Below are positions 1-9,868 of a stretch of 24,821 bases of DNA, piece after piece. The first letter of the stretch is position 1; each line of letters opens with the position of its first letter. A program made the position numbers and the translations under genes. The notes under the pieces are model-generated. The model had not been told where the DNA came from, made no database searches, and saw only the letters and a program-made list of their open reading frames with translations. The stretch comes from Ichthyosporea sp. XGB-2017a (taxonomy: Eukaryota; Opisthokonta; Ichthyosporea): assembly GCA_002811675.1 (NCBI GenBank), contig PDIM01010357.1:150992-175812 (forward strand), given 5' to 3'.

Positions 1-182
1 GCTTTCTTTAGTGGATGAGGTGTGGTGCTGTTTTTTTTTTTTTATCTTTTGAATGGGGTCGTTGATGTCTTGATGGCATTATATTTTACGCTTTCTGATA
101 TTAGCTTTTGGTGAAAAAGAAAGAGGGGGGATCAGGGATTTTAATTTCTGTATTTAAATTTAAAAAACTGTGCAAACTTAAT
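1..182 (+). promoter_or_regulatory. Upstream region of the TMCC-like gene
   Basis: T-rich DNA with a 13-nt T-tract at about 31-43 precedes the ATG at 183. It would hold the leader and part of the promoter. No specific element is recognised. Confidence 0.35.
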
Positions 183-1998
183 ATGACAAGCACTGTTCAC
201 GGGAGTACCTCAGCTACCCAGCAAAAGAGGGCTGGCCTGGGATTAGCAATGGAATCAAGGGAAGAGAGAGCTGATAATGATCGTAGATATCCTGCAAGAG
301 CTGCCAAGGCCGTTCATTTGGTTGATGACGGTAAGTAAAGTTATTCTGTGTGTGTGATTTCATGATTTGTATTGCCTTCTCATGTGTGTATACGTTGTTT
401 TGCTGCATGATTTATTGAGTATAGGAGTTCGCACTCCGAGAGGATCAAGTACAGAGTCTCTTTCAAAAGTATCAATATCAAGTGGGGGAAGGACTACTCC
501 AAAGAGTACTAGTTTGGATATTTCGGGAAACGTCGCACGGACTGCTGACGGCAAACTTGTCTTAAATGGGGATGGGAGTAGCTTGCGTCCGCGGGCCGGT
601 ACGCTGGGCACAGCGGGGAGTGGATTGGCCTCTGAAGCGTTTTTCAACCGAAAAAGGGCTGATGAGATGAATAATAGTAATAATGGTATTGAAGAAGAAG
701 AAAGGTTAAAAAACGTATCAAGAAAGTATGTGTCAATACAATCGAAAATATCAAATCTGGAAGAGCGCATTATGAAGGAGGAAGATTTGAAGGAAGGGCT
801 ATACAGGTTAAAGGAGTCTTGCGAGGATGAAAAAGATTTGCCGAAAATTGAAAAAGCGATTCTAAAGTCGGAAGCAAAAATTCAAAGCCTTGTACAAAAA
901 TACGAACAGAAAAGGGAAGAAGCTAAAGAAGTTGAGGCAAAAAATGATGGGAGTAAAGGAGCACTTCTTAGCTTTTATGCGGGTGTGCGCGGGGCTGTTA
1001 GTGCAATCAGTCCGAAGGCAAGGATTTCTAAGCGAAAGGAACCAAAAGATGAAAAAAAAAGTTCTTCAGTCGCTAGTAATTCGCTGAATGTAAGATCGCA
1101 AAACGAAAGCCCGAGGATGTCTTCGAAGCAAGCCTCTATGGATTCGAAAAATGCCAAAACAGTGAGTAATAGTAAGCATCTAAGAGGATTTTCGCGTGCT
1201 TTTGGATTCAACAGAGACAAAAATAAGGAAAAGGGAACAGAAAATCTAATAAGTAGTGAAGAGCGGCTTCTTTTGGATCGCTTAGACCAGGCTGAAGTTA
1301 ACTCGGCCTTTGATGATGAAGAAAGTGTTTATTATGACTTTGAAGAAGATGAAGAGAGTAACGTGATGAATGAGATGATGGAAAACATCGTTACTGAAGT
1401 AATGCTAAATAAGCTGGAAGAAACTGTTGCCAGAGAAAAATTGCAAGCCCAAGTTGAAGAGATGAATGCCTGTGTGGAAGAAAACAAGGAAACTTTAGAG
1501 AGTTTTAGAGCCCAAATCACCACCCTTGCAAAAGAAAATTTAATTCTAAAATCCGAGGTCCTTAACCTGCTAAATCTTCACACTGAAACCACGGAAAAGC
1601 TGGTTGATTGGGAAGAATGGACAAGTAAACTCGAGTATCATCTAAGATTGAATCAAAGCATGTTAGAGGAAGGAAAAGAAGGCTTTGCTAGCTTTAGTGA
1701 AAGATGTAACGCCCTGGAGGCAAGAATAACTGAAGTGGATCAAAACTCAATCAAAAAAGACATCAAAGCATTTTTATTTTCCTGCCTTCATGCTCTCATG
1801 ACTTGTGTTGGCATTATTCTTCTTCTCATATCACACGCTTACACTCCAATAAGGGCTTTATCAAATATCATGCCGTCTTCGAATACATCGAAGAAAGTAG
1901 TGAAACGAGAGTTTAGTAGTCTTGGTGAGCACAATGATATTTGCTTTAGCTTGGACGAATTTGTGCGTGAAGACTCGGTGCGTAGTAGCAATACATGA
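183..1998 (+). CDS. Coiled-coil protein with C-terminal membrane segment, TMCC-like
   Basis: Two exons, 183-330 and 425-1998, join across a 94-nt intron (gtaagt donor, tag acceptor) to give 573 residues. The first in-frame ATG is at 183; the frame is open further upstream but only with non-ATG codons. The N-terminal third is Ser/Thr-rich and looks disordered. Charged helices with coiled-coil character lie at about 158-224 and 376-433, and an acidic patch rich in Asp and Glu lies between them. One clear hydrophobic segment at about 498-520 is followed by a short basic and polar tail, so the bulk is probably cytosolic with a C-terminal anchor. The order (Ser-rich N-terminus, helix pair, a Gly/Ala-rich stretch before a basic Pro/Lys region, long coiled coil, C-terminal hydrophobic helix) resembles the animal TMCC family of ER membrane proteins. 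That assignment is inference from layout and local pattern, not from a diagnostic motif. The gene itself is secure; the family name is tentative. Confidence 0.85.
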
Positions 1999-2039
1999 GG
2001 GTTTATCATGAGGCAGTTCGACTATTGATCTGGTTTATA

Positions 2040-2045
2040 TTTATT
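2040..2045 (-). promoter_or_regulatory. AATAAA hexamer overlapping the RasGAP stop codon
   Basis: On the minus strand the TAA stop at 2043-2041 lies inside AATAAA. Only 42 bp separate this gene from the stop of the convergent gene at 1998, so a poly(A) signal has to lie very close to the coding end. Use of the hexamer is inferred. Confidence 0.4.
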
Positions 2046-5000
2046 CAACAACCAAATACGGTGCTTCCATTTCATCAGTAATCTCTATGGCACCATCATA
2101 GTGCTTTTCCTTTTTGAAAATTTTAGATATGTTGCTACTTGCCCGCCGTAGTAGAGAAGGAGTTTTGTACTTTTGAACAACTTTCTGCTGTCTTAAGGAG
2201 AATTTTTTTTGTTGGCTAGTTTGAGGGTATGTCTGAGATCTTGTGAGAATAATGCGCTCTATTAAAACTTGCTCAATGAATCTGTATATTCTGTTGTATA
2301 AAGAACCAGGGGTCATGGGCCCAAACTCCCCTTTATCGTCTATGTCATTCTTTGATTTGAGGTTGTGCAGAATTCTTCGAATATGAAGCTTTGTGAATTG
2401 CTCAACTATTTGGAGCGCTGGCTGCAAATCTGACTCTGGGTAGCTTACCTTTTCAACAGACCCTGCCTTTTTGCTGAGGATATCATGGTCTGGAATAAAT
2501 ATCAATCTGTTTATAAATCCTTTTATCTCGCCAATACTGCTTTCGATAATAGAGTTAAAGCAATACAAATGAGGCGTTCTTTGAGGGTCATAAAATTCCC
2601 CTTCAACAATGTGTTGAAATATACCTGCTATCAGTCGCAAGCTTCTTACAACATCATCACCCGGTATTTCATCTGCAATGCCGTAGTTAAAAGGTCGACA
2701 AAGAGCACAGCAGATGTATCGCAAAAAGAAAAAGTTAGAAACAGCCTTTTCTTGCCTGTCATTCATTCGTGTAATAGAAATTCCATACAAATGTCGACAT
2801 AGCAATCGAATGGCTATTGGTACATTGTCAACTGATGTCACTACAGTGTCCACTAGCAGCTGGACACCATCGGCTATTCTTGTGATATTATCTTTGCGAA
2901 TCGACTTCACGCTACCAGATAGATTAACCAGATGAGGGTTGATTTCAAAATCTTGGGGAGCGCTGCTCACCGCATCAACCATTGGCTTAAGAATGTGCTC
3001 AAAATACTTCTGGCTAACGAGTTTGGCGTATTCCGAAACTACAAAAGTAGACAGGTCGTTCTTGCGCAATACGTTATTAACTCGATGTAAGTCGTTCTCT
3101 TCCGCAAACGAGTACCTTACAGAAAGAGATCTGGTAGTTGTATGAGACATAGCAGACGAGTGTCGGTACGTATTACTTCCATACGGAGATGAACTCCTTC
3201 GCCCGTCATTTGAAATGTAAGGACTGCTGGAGCGGACAGGAGAACGATCATGATCTAAATGTCTTGATGGTGAACTATTTCTGGAGCTTCGCCTAGGTTC
3301 TTTATCTGTGGCGATATCCTCGTAAGAATATACACTGACTGCCCAAGCTATGCACACTTCTGCAAGTTCAAGTCCCATTCCATTTGAACAAAAAATACAT
3401 ACGATTGCTTTGGCCAAATCTACAATTCCTTTACCTGGCTTCTTTAAAGAACGGCACGTTTCAAGGAGTACGTGGAGGTATTCAAGTTTTGGAGCACAAA
3501 GTATTTTTTCTAGCTTCTTTAGTTTGCCATTTTTATCTAGCAATGGATTCTCTTGTGTCTTGTCTTCCAAAGGGGCCTGAAGCACCAAAACTAAATCGTC
3601 CTGTGGTTCGTCCATCAAACTGTAAACGGACGCCGAAGTATGCATTTCAGAAAGCAGCTCTCTATTAATCTCTAGAATTTCATCACCTACTTTTACCTTT
3701 GGAATTTTGCTGGCGATGCTATTCGGATCTATCCTGGAAACAAAAAAGCCAAAGCTCCCATCCCATCTCTTTTTCTTTTCTACCCGAACTCCAATTGGAA
3801 TTTGAGATGTAATGGGAATGCGTGCAACTTTTGTGTTTGGTCCTTCAATATCTTTATGTTCGATCCTTTCTATTTCTTCGTTCCGTGTTACCCCAAAGGC
3901 ATATAGTGCACATAGTTTGTTGCGAATGGATGCATTGGTTATTTCTCTGTCTTTAAAGCTCTTCATTTCATCAGCGCTCAATTGAATAAGCAGAGGTGAA
4001 AAAATAGAGCATATTAAGGAAAGGGTTTCTTTGGGAGAATGGGCACACATGTTACATAGATGTTGCATTAACATGTTCCAAAACTCGCAAGCGTGGTGTG
4101 ACTTTATGCTCTTTTTGAGTACATCTTCGTCATATCTCTCATGCAACTGCAAGTAGCTTTTGCAAAAGTAAGGAGGAATTAAGCCACCTGGGTAGAGCTG
4201 CACCAGGAGTTTAAGGGTCTTTCCATATGACTCGAGGCTGAATGTGTCCTCGTCAGAATACAGACAATGTTTAATTACAGCGCATATTTTCTCATCGCTT
4301 AGCCCCATTTGGGTGCCAGACATGTTAGATTTTTTGTATGCTTTACGTGCAATCTCACCAGCTTGCCCGGGTCTGGACTCAATTATTCGAATTAGCTTCC
4401 GTAAAACAAGTAGCTTTTGATCTTTTGACAAAGTTTCAATACAATATGCAACCGCCTCCCCTTGCAGACTCGTTTTGCGAAGCCTGTTCTTTTTATCAGG
4501 TACATCACTGCACAGGGTTGACGAAGAAGATATGCTTAAAGCATCAAAGTTGTCGCTTTTCCTCTGAACATTGTTAGGATCACGCTCTCTAAAAGGGGCA
4601 TAATGGTTTCGAAATTCTATTTCGTCTACAAAATGCATATAGGAAACAGGTACCAAGCCCCAAGCCCCAGTTTTCTCTAATTCAACCTTCCACCAGTGTT
4701 CATTGAAGGCCTCTATAAATTTCATTTTATCACCAGGATGTATTTCCAGCTCATCTTCAGCCTTTGGGGTATAATGGTATCTTGCAACGATAGAGTAGTC
4801 ATCCCTTGGATTATTTGTAACTCTAGAGACTGCATTCTCTGGACCAGTGGGGTTTTCGGATTTCCCTTTGGAATCCACAGAATGACTAGCCCATAAATTT
4901 TTATCACTCTTAATAGACGACTGGGAAAAGCTCTTTTTACTCTCATGAAGGTGAGCACTTCCATACAGTTTTGAGAGGCCTTGGACTTCTTCTTTGACCC

Positions 5001-6105
5001 TACGAACTAAATCAGAGTCTTGCATCAGTTCCGTTCCATCGCCTTCGCTGACAATAATATCATCTACGATAGACATAGAATCTTCACTGCTAGCTTCATC
5101 ACTCTGCTTTTTTGATATCGAATCTTCATTATCGTTCCCGTACAGCTGTGATAAGTACCCCTTCCCTTCTTTCTCCCATGAAATGGACATCGGAATTTGA
5201 TCTATTTGATTCACAGTGTAAATATCCCCAAGTCGTTCCCCAACGGTTCTTTTCGCTGTATGGCGATCAATCCGTCTTCTACTTTCCGCCTTGAACCTGT
5301 CAAAGCTATCCCTATAGAACCTCCTGTTCTCTTCGTGGACAAAGTGATAGTCCTCTAGATACATTTCCTCCGCTTCCAAGTGCTGTCGTCTCCAGCGCAG
5401 CCCCAATTCATGGCAGAACCTCTTGTGGTATTCTCTCATTAACATCAACTCCCTTTCTGCGTCTTGGGCATGTTTTGCAACCACAATATCCTGCTCCATC
5501 ATCCGCAACCCTTTCCGACCATTCTTCCATTCCTTCTCCATCCCCTCACACAACTTAAGAATGGACACGCCCTTAGCATTTATGGAATCTGCATGCCATG
5601 ACGGATATGTCTGCGACATATAGTGCTCATAATCATGCAATGGATCTTCAATAGAAAAGTTCCATGGGATTGTACCATTGTTCAAGTAGCCCCGTGGTTT
5701 GAGAAGATCCTCTCTCTTTGCTATGGCTTTCCCAAGGTCCTCAACATCCTTCTCCATCATTTCATTACGGTAAGACGCGTATGCCTGGGAAGGATGCTCA
5801 AGAATATCTGCTTCATCCCTCAGTTTCTCCTCCTGCTCGTTGAAGTTCCCTGAGGCATGGGCCTCCACACTCTTAAGGCTACTCTTCAAACTTCCATACC
5901 CACTCTCCCTGTCATGATCGCTTTCCCGTCTTGTACAGCCACCACTAGCTTGATACAAGTCATACTTGCGTGCTTTGAGCTCATGAAGCTTGTTGTCAAT
6001 CTTTCTCTTACTCTCCTCCCAACTGAGATAATGCTTATGCAGCCACTTATCAAAGCTGTCCCTGCTGCCAACTTCTCCTCCACATCCTTGCACTCGCCCG
6101 TCCAT
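2041..6105 (-). CDS. Multidomain RasGAP with SH3 and PDZ domains
   Basis: Intronless, 1354 residues from the ATG at 6105. A GTG five codons upstream is in frame but is an unlikely start. Residues 1-330 are charged and helical with no domain I recognise. An SH3 domain spans about 437-495 (ALYDY-like start ARYHY, a WW pair, and GLVPVSY at the end). Residues about 560-710 resemble a degenerate RhoGAP fold. A PDZ-like domain spans about 770-848 (GFFVSRIDP, then VGDEILEIN). A Ser/Arg-rich linker leads into a RasGAP domain at about 985-1230. The motif VLRKNDLST carries R1014, a candidate arginine finger, and FFFLRY carries R1129. The two arginines are 115 residues apart; the corresponding pair in human p120GAP (R789 and R903) is 114 apart. 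The family stimulates GTP hydrolysis by Ras-type GTPases, so a membrane-signalling or polarity scaffold is likely. The C-terminal 100 residues are basic. Activity is plausible because both key arginines are present; the target GTPase cannot be read from sequence. Confidence 0.87.
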   Translation of the reverse strand: MDGRVQGCGGEVGSRDSFDKWLHKHYLSWEESKRKIDNKLHELKARKYDLYQASGGCTRRESDHDRESGYGSLKSSLKSVEAHASGNFNEQEEKLRDEADILEHPSQAYASYRNEMMEKDVEDLGKAIAKREDLLKPRGYLNNGTIPWNFSIEDPLHDYEHYMSQTYPSWHADSINAKGVSILKLCEGMEKEWKNGRKGLRMMEQDIVVAKHAQDAERELMLMREYHKRFCHELGLRWRRQHLEAEEMYLEDYHFVHEENRRFYRDSFDRFKAESRRRIDRHTAKRTVGERLGDIYTVNQIDQIPMSISWEKEGKGYLSQLYGNDNEDSISKKQSDEASSEDSMSIVDDIIVSEGDGTELMQDSDLVRRVKEEVQGLSKLYGSAHLHESKKSFSQSSIKSDKNLWASHSVDSKGKSENPTGPENAVSRVTNNPRDDYSIVARYHYTPKAEDELEIHPGDKMKFIEAFNEHWWKVELEKTGAWGLVPVSYMHFVDEIEFRNHYAPFRERDPNNVQRKSDNFDALSISSSSTLCSDVPDKKNRLRKTSLQGEAVAYCIETLSKDQKLLVLRKLIRIIESRPGQAGEIARKAYKKSNMSGTQMGLSDEKICAVIKHCLYSDEDTFSLESYGKTLKLLVQLYPGGLIPPYFCKSYLQLHERYDEDVLKKSIKSHHACEFWNMLMQHLCNMCAHSPKETLSLICSIFSPLLIQLSADEMKSFKDREITNASIRNKLCALYAFGVTRNEEIERIEHKDIEGPNTKVARIPITSQIPIGVRVEKKKRWDGSFGFFVSRIDPNSIASKIPKVKVGDEILEINRELLSEMHTSASVYSLMDEPQDDLVLVLQAPLEDKTQENPLLDKNGKLKKLEKILCAPKLEYLHVLLETCRSLKKPGKGIVDLAKAIVCIFCSNGMGLELAEVCIAWAVSVYSYEDIATDKEPRRSSRNSSPSRHLDHDRSPVRSSSPYISNDGRRSSSPYGSNTYRHSSAMSHTTTRSLSVRYSFAEENDLHRVNNVLRKNDLSTFVVSEYAKLVSQKYFEHILKPMVDAVSSAPQDFEINPHLVNLSGSVKSIRKDNITRIADGVQLLVDTVVTSVDNVPIAIRLLCRHLYGISITRMNDRQEKAVSNFFFLRYICCALCRPFNYGIADEIPGDDVVRSLRLIAGIFQHIVEGEFYDPQRTPHLYCFNSIIESSIGEIKGFINRLIFIPDHDILSKKAGSVEKVSYPESDLQPALQIVEQFTKLHIRRILHNLKSKNDIDDKGEFGPMTPGSLYNRIYRFIEQVLIERIILTRSQTYPQTSQQKKFSLRQQKVVQKYKTPSLLRRASSNISKIFKKEKHYDGAIEITDEMEAPYLVVE

Positions 6106-6579
6106 TTCCCCTCTCCCCACACACTCTCTCTCCCGTGCCTATTTGCTCTGACACTTCTTTTCTTCGCGTTGGCTCTTCTTGTCACATTAAACAAGAAACA
6201 TAGGAAAGAGGTAAATCAGCTCAAAAACGAAATCAAGTCCCAGTCAAAGTATTTCGCTGTTTTCTGTTTCTTTATTGTTGCTTTGTTATTTGAAACAAAG
6301 AATTTTTCTTTTCTTTTCTTTTTCAGAGAAGGGGGAAATTCAAAAAGTTTTCTCCCTGTTCTTTTCTCATTTGACCCAAATTTGGAATTTTGTCGCCATA
6401 GAAACTAAAAAAAAAAAGAAAAGAAAGCCATTTTTTATTTTTTTTTTCCAAAAAGTTTTTTTTTATGATATTTTTTTTTTTTTTTTTTTTTGAAAAGTTT
6501 TTGATTTTATTTGATTTATGGGGGTTTTGGATTTAGTTAATTTAAGTTTTGGAGTTTGGATGGGGAGTAGTATTTATTG
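6106..6579. promoter_or_regulatory. Divergent intergenic region between RasGAP and mitochondrial carrier genes
   Basis: These 474 bp separate two head-to-head start codons, so both promoters must lie here. The left part is pyrimidine-rich on the plus strand. The right part holds several T-tracts, the longest being 21 T at 6471-6491. Such dA:dT tracts commonly exclude nucleosomes at fungal promoters. I see no convincing TATA box and no RNA gene. Confidence 0.5.
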
Positions 6580-7797
6580 ATGGGGGTAGGGAAAGAAGTA
6601 AAGCAAGCTGTGGCAGAGCAGTCCGCTTCGGAGGGGGAGGAGCAGGTGCACAAGCAAAGGGGGATTCACGGAGTGAATGGGGACCAGCAAGAGGGGAAGG
6701 TGCTTAAGATTGACAAAGAAAAGGCTGGGCCTGTAGCTGCAGCGACTGCCCGTGCCATGATTAAGCCCCTAGCGTTTATGTATGCGCGGCCGATCAAAGT
6801 TTTTCGGCCGGCGGCTGTTGATGTAAGTTGAACCAGAGACATGAAAAGAGAAAGAAATCCATTATTAATAGGGAAATGTTTGATTTTTTGTTTAAACATT
6901 TAGACCTTTTTCATAGCACGAACCCGTGCGGTGCACTATGGAGTGGGTGTGGATATTGATAATCCAGTCAAGAGATTGTATGTCATTCTCAAAGACACTG
7001 TAGCAAAGGACGGGGTAAGGCTTGTTCGGGGATTGATGTCAGTTTCTTAACATACGGTTCTAACTTTTCGGTTGCTTCTTTTCCTTAAAACAACATAGTA
7101 TATTGGGCTTTTTAAACAGATTGTTCCCTCGATCATGGTTAATTCTTTTACGGGTTTTATTACATTTACAGTTTATGCGGAGCTGATTGACTTCTGGAAA
7201 AGGTATGATCGTGATCAGAAATTAGCGTATCAGCACTATTTCGTGGCAGGGGCTGTGGGGGGTTTTACCCAGTCTCTATTTTCCGGACCACTTGATCTGG
7301 CCAAGCTGAAGCTGCAGCTGGAAGTGGAAAGAACTCACCACCATTTGGGGATAATGCACGCATTGCGGGATGAATACAACCAGTTTGGTGTTAAGGCGTT
7401 GTACAAAGGTTTTGCTATCACATGTGCGAGGGAAACATTGGGAATGGCGGCTTTTTTCAGTACGTATGACACGTCCAAGCGTTTTTTGAAGCCATATTTT
7501 GAGGACACTAAGCATGGGGGTGCGTACGCAGTGTCATTATCCGGAGGATTCGCTGGAATGTCGTATCAGATGTTCAATCATCCAGTTGAGATTCTGAAGA
7601 CCGAAGTGCACAGCCTAATGGTGGAAAAAAATGACTCTTATGTGCGAGTAAGGACAGCCTTCAAGGTGATTATGGAGCGGGAGGGGATCATGTGCTTATT
7701 TAGAGGTTTGCCTTATGCACTAGCACGGGCATTTTCTCCTTCCGCTGTTGGCTTTCTCGTGTATGAAACTATTATCAAAGGGCTCGATAATATTTGA
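6580..7797 (+). CDS. Mitochondrial carrier family (SLC25-type) protein
   Basis: Three exons, 6580-6822, 6904-7014 and 7099-7797, join at phase 0 across introns of 81 and 84 nt to give 350 residues. The second intron has a good branch-site-like ctaac. The first ATG is at 6580. The family moves small metabolites across the inner mitochondrial membrane using three repeats of two helices. The second repeat has PLDLAK at 182-187 and the third has PVEILK at 280-285, both fitting Px[DE]xx[KR]. The first repeat is degenerate: at 79-84 Pro is replaced by Ala and the basic residue by Phe, with only D81 kept, and the first intron falls directly after D81. The segments ending each repeat, such as GLFKQIVPS and CLFRGLPYALAR, match the family. 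An N-terminal tail of about 60 residues, rich in Gln, Glu and Lys, precedes the carrier core. The substrate is unknown. The ATG is head-to-head with the RasGAP gene. Confidence 0.92.
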
Positions 7798-8314
7798 GCA
7801 TTCCACTGTTTTATTGTACTTTACTAATGCATTTTGGCACATATACTCTTCCTACGCATTTACTTATCCAGACATCACACATATTATCAATCATCGCCAT
7901 CTTCATCAATTGTATGTCATTATCAGACTCTTGCACAACCATAACCATTACACAACGTTTTGCCTCTATCTCTTCTTTCACTACATATTAACTGTTTCTC
8001 TTTTGTTGCTTCACTTTTTGCACGACGCAACGAATGTTCATTCATCTTTTGACCTATGTAGCTGACTATTTTGTCGTTCACAAAGCACCCAAAGTTTTGG
8101 TTTGTTGTAGCTATACAAAAAGAAAAAAAAAACAAGAAAGAAATAAAAAAAAAATAAAAAGGAAATATCCTCACCTAAACGCCTACGCGAAATTACCCCG
8201 CAAATGATTTCATGCACAAGAAATATCGATAGTTCCGTCCTTGAAGGCTCTTGTTGTAATCAAAGATTCCTGCAAGGGGTTTTAATAACCAAGATTCCAA
8301 GGGGGTTTTAAGGG
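7798..8314. other. Intergenic region between carrier and monooxygenase genes
   Basis: These 517 bp hold the 3' end of the carrier gene and the promoter of the next gene. The first 250 bp are T- and C-rich with no believable coding. A_n/T_n low-complexity DNA lies at about 8116-8162. An imperfect tandem repeat abuts the next start codon (listed separately). I recognise no RNA gene. Confidence 0.5.
8263..8311 (+). repeat. Imperfect direct repeat just before the monooxygenase ATG
   Basis: The unit AAGATTCC followed by AAGGGG(G)TTTTAA occurs twice: at 8263-8285, with a 3-nt insertion between the two halves, and at 8291-8311 without it. The second copy ends 3 nt before the ATG at 8315, so the repeat is probably in the 5' leader. 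It may be a protein-binding element or just a local duplication. Confidence 0.7.
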
Positions 8315-9868
8315 ATGAGGCAGAAAACGATATTGCAGGCGGGAGCTGCGGTTGGAGGAAAATGTGTGCGCATAGGAGTGGTTGGTGCGGGTGTTGCAGG
8401 GCCGTTGTTCGCTGCGATTGTCAACAATAAATACAATTCCTGGATGCAACAAACCACCTCTTCAGACACAGTGAAAGTGGAGATTGATTTGTTTGAGCGA
8501 CAGAGTGTGGATCGGGATCAGGGTTGTGGCTATGATCTGGACAATCTATCAAGAGAGGCCCTTAAAGCAGCGGGCGTATTCGATCGTTATAGTGACATGG
8601 CCCGGGCCGATAGTAATGAGATGAATATGTATTGCTCAGGAAGAAAAGATCCTATTGTGGTACTAACACAGCCAAGAATGTTTTACAGGTGGTGGGGACC
8701 TAAATTAGAAACCAATCGTGATGCAATGCGGTCCATCTTGCTTGAGTCATTAAATCAGGTTAAAGATTCTCCCCCGAGTGAGCGACATGTTATCACAAAT
8801 TCTTACTTTATGACAGATATTGAAGGTATTCGAGAATCGCTGTCGGGTGTTAAAAATGCTAAAAATAGTGCCAAGGCGTGTTTACTCTTATCGAACGGAA
8901 GCGCAGTTTTAGATGGAAAAGAATATGATTTAGTCATCGATTCCAGCGGTATCGGCTCACCACTCAGGGGTGAGAGAATCGCTGACGAGCGGGATAGTCG
9001 GGAGCGTAACCAGTTCTATACTGGAGTGACTATGGTGCATGGAGTAGTAAAAGACCCTGAGAGTACTGTTGCTAGGTCCATTGTAGATCGCATGGGCGAA
9101 GGAACTGTCATAATGTATGGGCCCAAAGGTCGAGCGGTTACTTTACAGAGATACGGGGTGCGCAAAGAAGATCATCGCTCGGCATTTTTTTATTCAGCAC
9201 TTATGGATAATGATTTTGAACTTGGGAGGGATCATTTAGGATTCACAAAAGACAATTTCTACCAGCCCGAGAACAGTGAAGATATTGAAAAAATTAAAAA
9301 GTGGATTATCAACGACATGGGTCCAGGTTGGGATCCAGAGTTTCACGGCCTTGTACGGGCCCTTGATGTCGCCTCCATTCGCCCCATTTATCAACACCCT
9401 GCAAAACCACACTTTCGAGATATATCTCTTCCATTGGTAGCCATTGGCGATGCCTTGCATACAGTCCCTCCATGGACAGGCAAAGGTGGGAATCTCGCTA
9501 TGGCGGATGCGAAAGACCTTGCTGAGTTTGTGCTGGACTCTTTAAAGAAGTACAGCACCAGTGATAATAGCGGAGGCATTGTATTTCATCGCAAGGATCT
9601 AAACAAACTGGAACAGGACATAATGTCACGGCTACCTGATGTTATCAATGGTGCGAATCATACCAAGGAGTTTTTCAAATACATACTAACTGAACTACAA
9701 GAAGTTCAGGATCCATCCCAGGTGACTCCTAAGCGAATCTTTAAGAACAAGGCATGGCTGGCCGCAACAGTTGCAGCAGCTGGGCGTCTTTTACATTTTG
9801 TCAACTGGATTGACCGCCTTGTCTATTCGAAACCAAAAAAATCAAACCAAAAAAGTCAACTGACTTGA
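8315..9868 (+). CDS. FAD-dependent monooxygenase (group A flavoprotein hydroxylase family)
   Basis: Intronless, 517 residues from the ATG at 8315. The Rossmann dinucleotide-binding motif GAGVAG lies at 24-29 and follows a beta strand (IGVV). A derived DG-type motif, DSSGIGS, is at 209-215, where most relatives have GADG. The FAD ribityl-binding motif starts at G378-D379 (GDALHTVPPW) and runs on into GKGGNLAMADA. This order is that of the salicylate/p-hydroxybenzoate hydroxylase family, which uses NAD(P)H and O2 to hydroxylate or epoxidise small substrates. About 15 residues precede the first strand, and no clear targeting signal is seen. The C-terminal end has an Ala- and Leu-rich helix followed by a basic Lys/Ser tail, which could be a peripheral membrane anchor. 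The substrate cannot be read, and the neighbouring genes give no pathway clue. There is no sign of a secondary-metabolite cluster. Confidence 0.9.
   Translation: MRQKTILQAGAAVGGKCVRIGVVGAGVAGPLFAAIVNNKYNSWMQQTTSSDTVKVEIDLFERQSVDRDQGCGYDLDNLSREALKAAGVFDRYSDMARADSNEMNMYCSGRKDPIVVLTQPRMFYRWWGPKLETNRDAMRSILLESLNQVKDSPPSERHVITNSYFMTDIEGIRESLSGVKNAKNSAKACLLLSNGSAVLDGKEYDLVIDSSGIGSPLRGERIADERDSRERNQFYTGVTMVHGVVKDPESTVARSIVDRMGEGTVIMYGPKGRAVTLQRYGVRKEDHRSAFFYSALMDNDFELGRDHLGFTKDNFYQPENSEDIEKIKKWIINDMGPGWDPEFHGLVRALDVASIRPIYQHPAKPHFRDISLPLVAIGDALHTVPPWTGKGGNLAMADAKDLAEFVLDSLKKYSTSDNSGGIVFHRKDLNKLEQDIMSRLPDVINGANHTKEFFKYILTELQEVQDPSQVTPKRIFKNKAWLAATVAAAGRLLHFVNWIDRLVYSKPKKSNQKSQLT

Noticed and set aside
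5857-6408. Plus-strand frame with a hydrophobic stretch overlapping the RasGAP N-terminus
   Set aside because: Mostly antisense to a supported coding region, then runs into T-rich promoter DNA that encodes Phe and Leu by composition.
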